Shown: one piece after another, positions 38,489 through 39,693 of the stretch | Numbering within the stretch: the stretch's first letter is position 1 | Layout: each line of letters begins with the position of its first letter | Source of the DNA: DALYLB01 sp046154695 | GTDB taxonomy: Bacteria; Acidobacteriota; Blastocatellia; RBC074 | Direction of reading: 5' to 3' | NCBI GenBank assembly: GCA_046154695.1 | Contig: JBJXFI010000094.1 | Span: 1 to 39,693 of the forward strand | DNA: 39,693 nucleotides | Notes under the pieces: generated by a model | What the model saw: the letters and a program-made list of their open reading frames with translations, nothing else | Told to the model about the DNA's origin: nothing | Database searches by the model: none | Program-made: the position numbers and the translations under genes

Positions 38489-39693
38489 ATGAACTTCGCG
38501 GAATCAGTTCAATACCTCAACAGCCTCGGCAATGAGATGCTGGCCATGAAGCTGGGGCTGGAGAGCGTGGGTGCGCTTGCGGAGGCGCTCGATCATCCGC
38601 AGGAGCGGTTTCCGGCGGTGCATATCGCGGGGACAAATGGAAAGGGATCGACGAGCGCGATGGTCGAGGCCATCGGGCGGGCCGCCGGATTGCGCGTGGG
38701 GCTCTATACCTCGCCGAATCTGGTTTCAATCACGGAGCGGATGCGCGTGGACGGAGCGGAGATCTCCGAAGCGGAGTACGCGCGGCTCGCGACGCGCGTG
38801 CGCGGGGCGGGGGAGCGGCTCGTCGCGGAAGGGCGGTTGCCGGCGGTTCCGACATTCTTCGAGCAGGTGACGATGACCGCGTTCCTGCATTTCGGTGAGC
38901 GCGCGGTGGACCTGGCGGTGCTCGAGGTCGGGATGGGGGGGCGGCTCGACGCGACAAACATCTGCCGGCCGGTCGTCACGGCGATCACGCCGGTCGATTA
39001 CGATCATCAGCAATATCTCGGCGATACGCTGGCCGCGATCGCGGGCGAAAAGGCGGGGATCCTCAAGCCGGGCGTGCCGGTCGTCGTCGCGCCGCAAGCC
39101 CCCGAGGCAATGGCGGTCATCGTCGAACGCGGCCGGGAGGCGGGCGCGCCGTTGATTCGCGTCGATGCCCGCCTGCTGGATGCGGAGGTCGCTCCCGTGG
39201 GTGATGGTCATGATCTCCGGCAGGCGGGGATCCATTGCCTTCGTTACGAGGGCCGCGACGCGCGGATCAACCTTCGGGGCCGCCATCAGGTGGTCAACGC
39301 GATGACGGCGATTCTGGCGGCCGAAGCGCTCCGCGAGCGGGGATACTCGATCCCGGGCGGGGCCATCGTCGAGGGGTTGGAGGGCGTCAGATGGCCGGGC
39401 CGCATGGAGATGGTTTCGATGGGCGCATCGGCGGCGCCGCTGCTCCTGGACGGCGCGCACAATCCCGGCGGCGCCGCCGCGCTCGCCGATTTCCTGGCCG
39501 AATATTGCGCGTTCGCGCCGGTCACGCTGATCTTCGCCGCCATGGCCGACAAGGCGGTCGAAGAGATGGCGGCGATACTCTTCCCGCTGTCGGAGTGGGT
39601 GATCCTCACCCGGATCGAGAATTCGCGCGCCGTCGATCCGATGGCGATTGCCGCGCGCACCGCCGCGTCGCATCGGAATCCGCGCCTGACTGA
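38489..39693 (+). CDS. folC: bifunctional folylpolyglutamate synthase / dihydrofolate synthase, 3' end cut by the window
   Basis: An open frame runs from ATG 38489 (or GTG 38474) to the window edge without a stop, about 401 codons. It begins MNFAESVQYLNSLGNEMLAM. The P-loop GTNGKGST is at 48-55, followed by LYTSPNLVSITERMRVDG, a Mur-ligase-type FFEQVTMTAFLHF with LEVGMGGRLDATN, and VDYDHQQYLGDTLAAIAGEKAGILK; DGAHNPGGAAAL is near 321. This Mur-ligase-like enzyme adds glutamate to folates. The last few tens of residues lie beyond the window. It follows the frameshifted toxin by 40 bp. Confidence 0.95.
   Translation, partial: MNFAESVQYLNSLGNEMLAMKLGLESVGALAEALDHPQERFPAVHIAGTNGKGSTSAMVEAIGRAAGLRVGLYTSPNLVSITERMRVDGAEISEAEYARLATRVRGAGERLVAEGRLPAVPTFFEQVTMTAFLHFGERAVDLAVLEVGMGGRLDATNICRPVVTAITPVDYDHQQYLGDTLAAIAGEKAGILKPGVPVVVAPQAPEAMAVIVERGREAGAPLIRVDARLLDAEVAPVGDGHDLRQAGIHCLRYEGRDARINLRGRHQVVNAMTAILAAEALRERGYSIPGGAIVEGLEGVRWPGRMEMVSMGASAAPLLLDGAHNPGGAAALADFLAEYCAFAPVTLIFAAMADKAVEEMAAILFPLSEWVILTRIENSRAVDPMAIAARTAASHRNPRLT

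Overview
The window is GC-rich chromosomal DNA that most resembles an Acidobacteriota genome. Three things point there: a secreted von Willebrand A protein of the acidobacterial VWFA type (19201-20256), an M48 protease with a C-terminal tail of repeated RP(T/V)L(K/R)(R/G) motifs (10653-11873), and many short palindromic intergenic repeats. The phylum call is an inference. There are no phage, plasmid or IS genes, no CRISPR array and no rRNA. One tRNA, tRNA-Val(CAC), is present. It lacks an encoded CCA, which fits the CCA-adding-type nucleotidyltransferase at 230-1606.

Layout. 1-6.8 kb: housekeeping genes on the minus strand (CCA-type nucleotidyltransferase; dciA-gatC-gatA), then an exported tetraheme cytochrome fused to a degenerate metallophosphatase domain, and an outer-membrane barrel. 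6.9-7.9 kb: a PIN-type toxin-antitoxin pair with an operator-like palindrome, then tRNA-Val behind a strong promoter. 8-15 kb: a CBM9-like protein, a DASS anion transporter, the M48 protease, an exported TPR protein and a ROK-fold protein that has lost its catalytic motifs. 15-20 kb: an FKBP lipoprotein, a Tat-exported NIPSNAP protein, two tandem threonine-dehydratase-like PLP enzymes, a STAS protein with an acidic tail, and the VWFA protein. 20.6-23.4 kb: an exported beta-rich protein and two tandem exported paralogues of a family I do not recognise, followed by a clear intrinsic terminator. 23.7-29.7 kb: hydantoinase/oxoprolinase subunits A and B, separated by a Tat-type exported protein of unknown function and an exported HEAT-repeat protein. 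30-37.6 kb: a small membrane protein, an exported double-YCII protein, an exported nitrilase-family amidase, an LctP-type permease, a CE15-like glucuronoyl esterase and glucuronate isomerase. The last two suggest use of glucuronate from plant glucuronoxylan or lignin esters. 37.7-39.7 kb: a second antitoxin/PIN pair whose toxin is frameshifted, and the 5' part of folC, which runs off the window.

The most unusual feature lies between the genes. At least six, and possibly nine, intergenic spots carry elements built from a 7-10 bp phrase repeated two to five times. In the complete ones the phrase array is followed by its own inverted copy, giving stems of up to 28-29 bp. Each locus uses a different phrase, but the architecture is shared and they sit at or inside the 3' ends of genes. 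A separate repeat family (14892-14965 and 36116-36186) folds as a three-way junction, and the two copies differ by paired changes in one hairpin. A third family is a 26-bp palindrome present twice near 8.0 kb. I could not search databases, so statements about novelty are limited to what I recognise.
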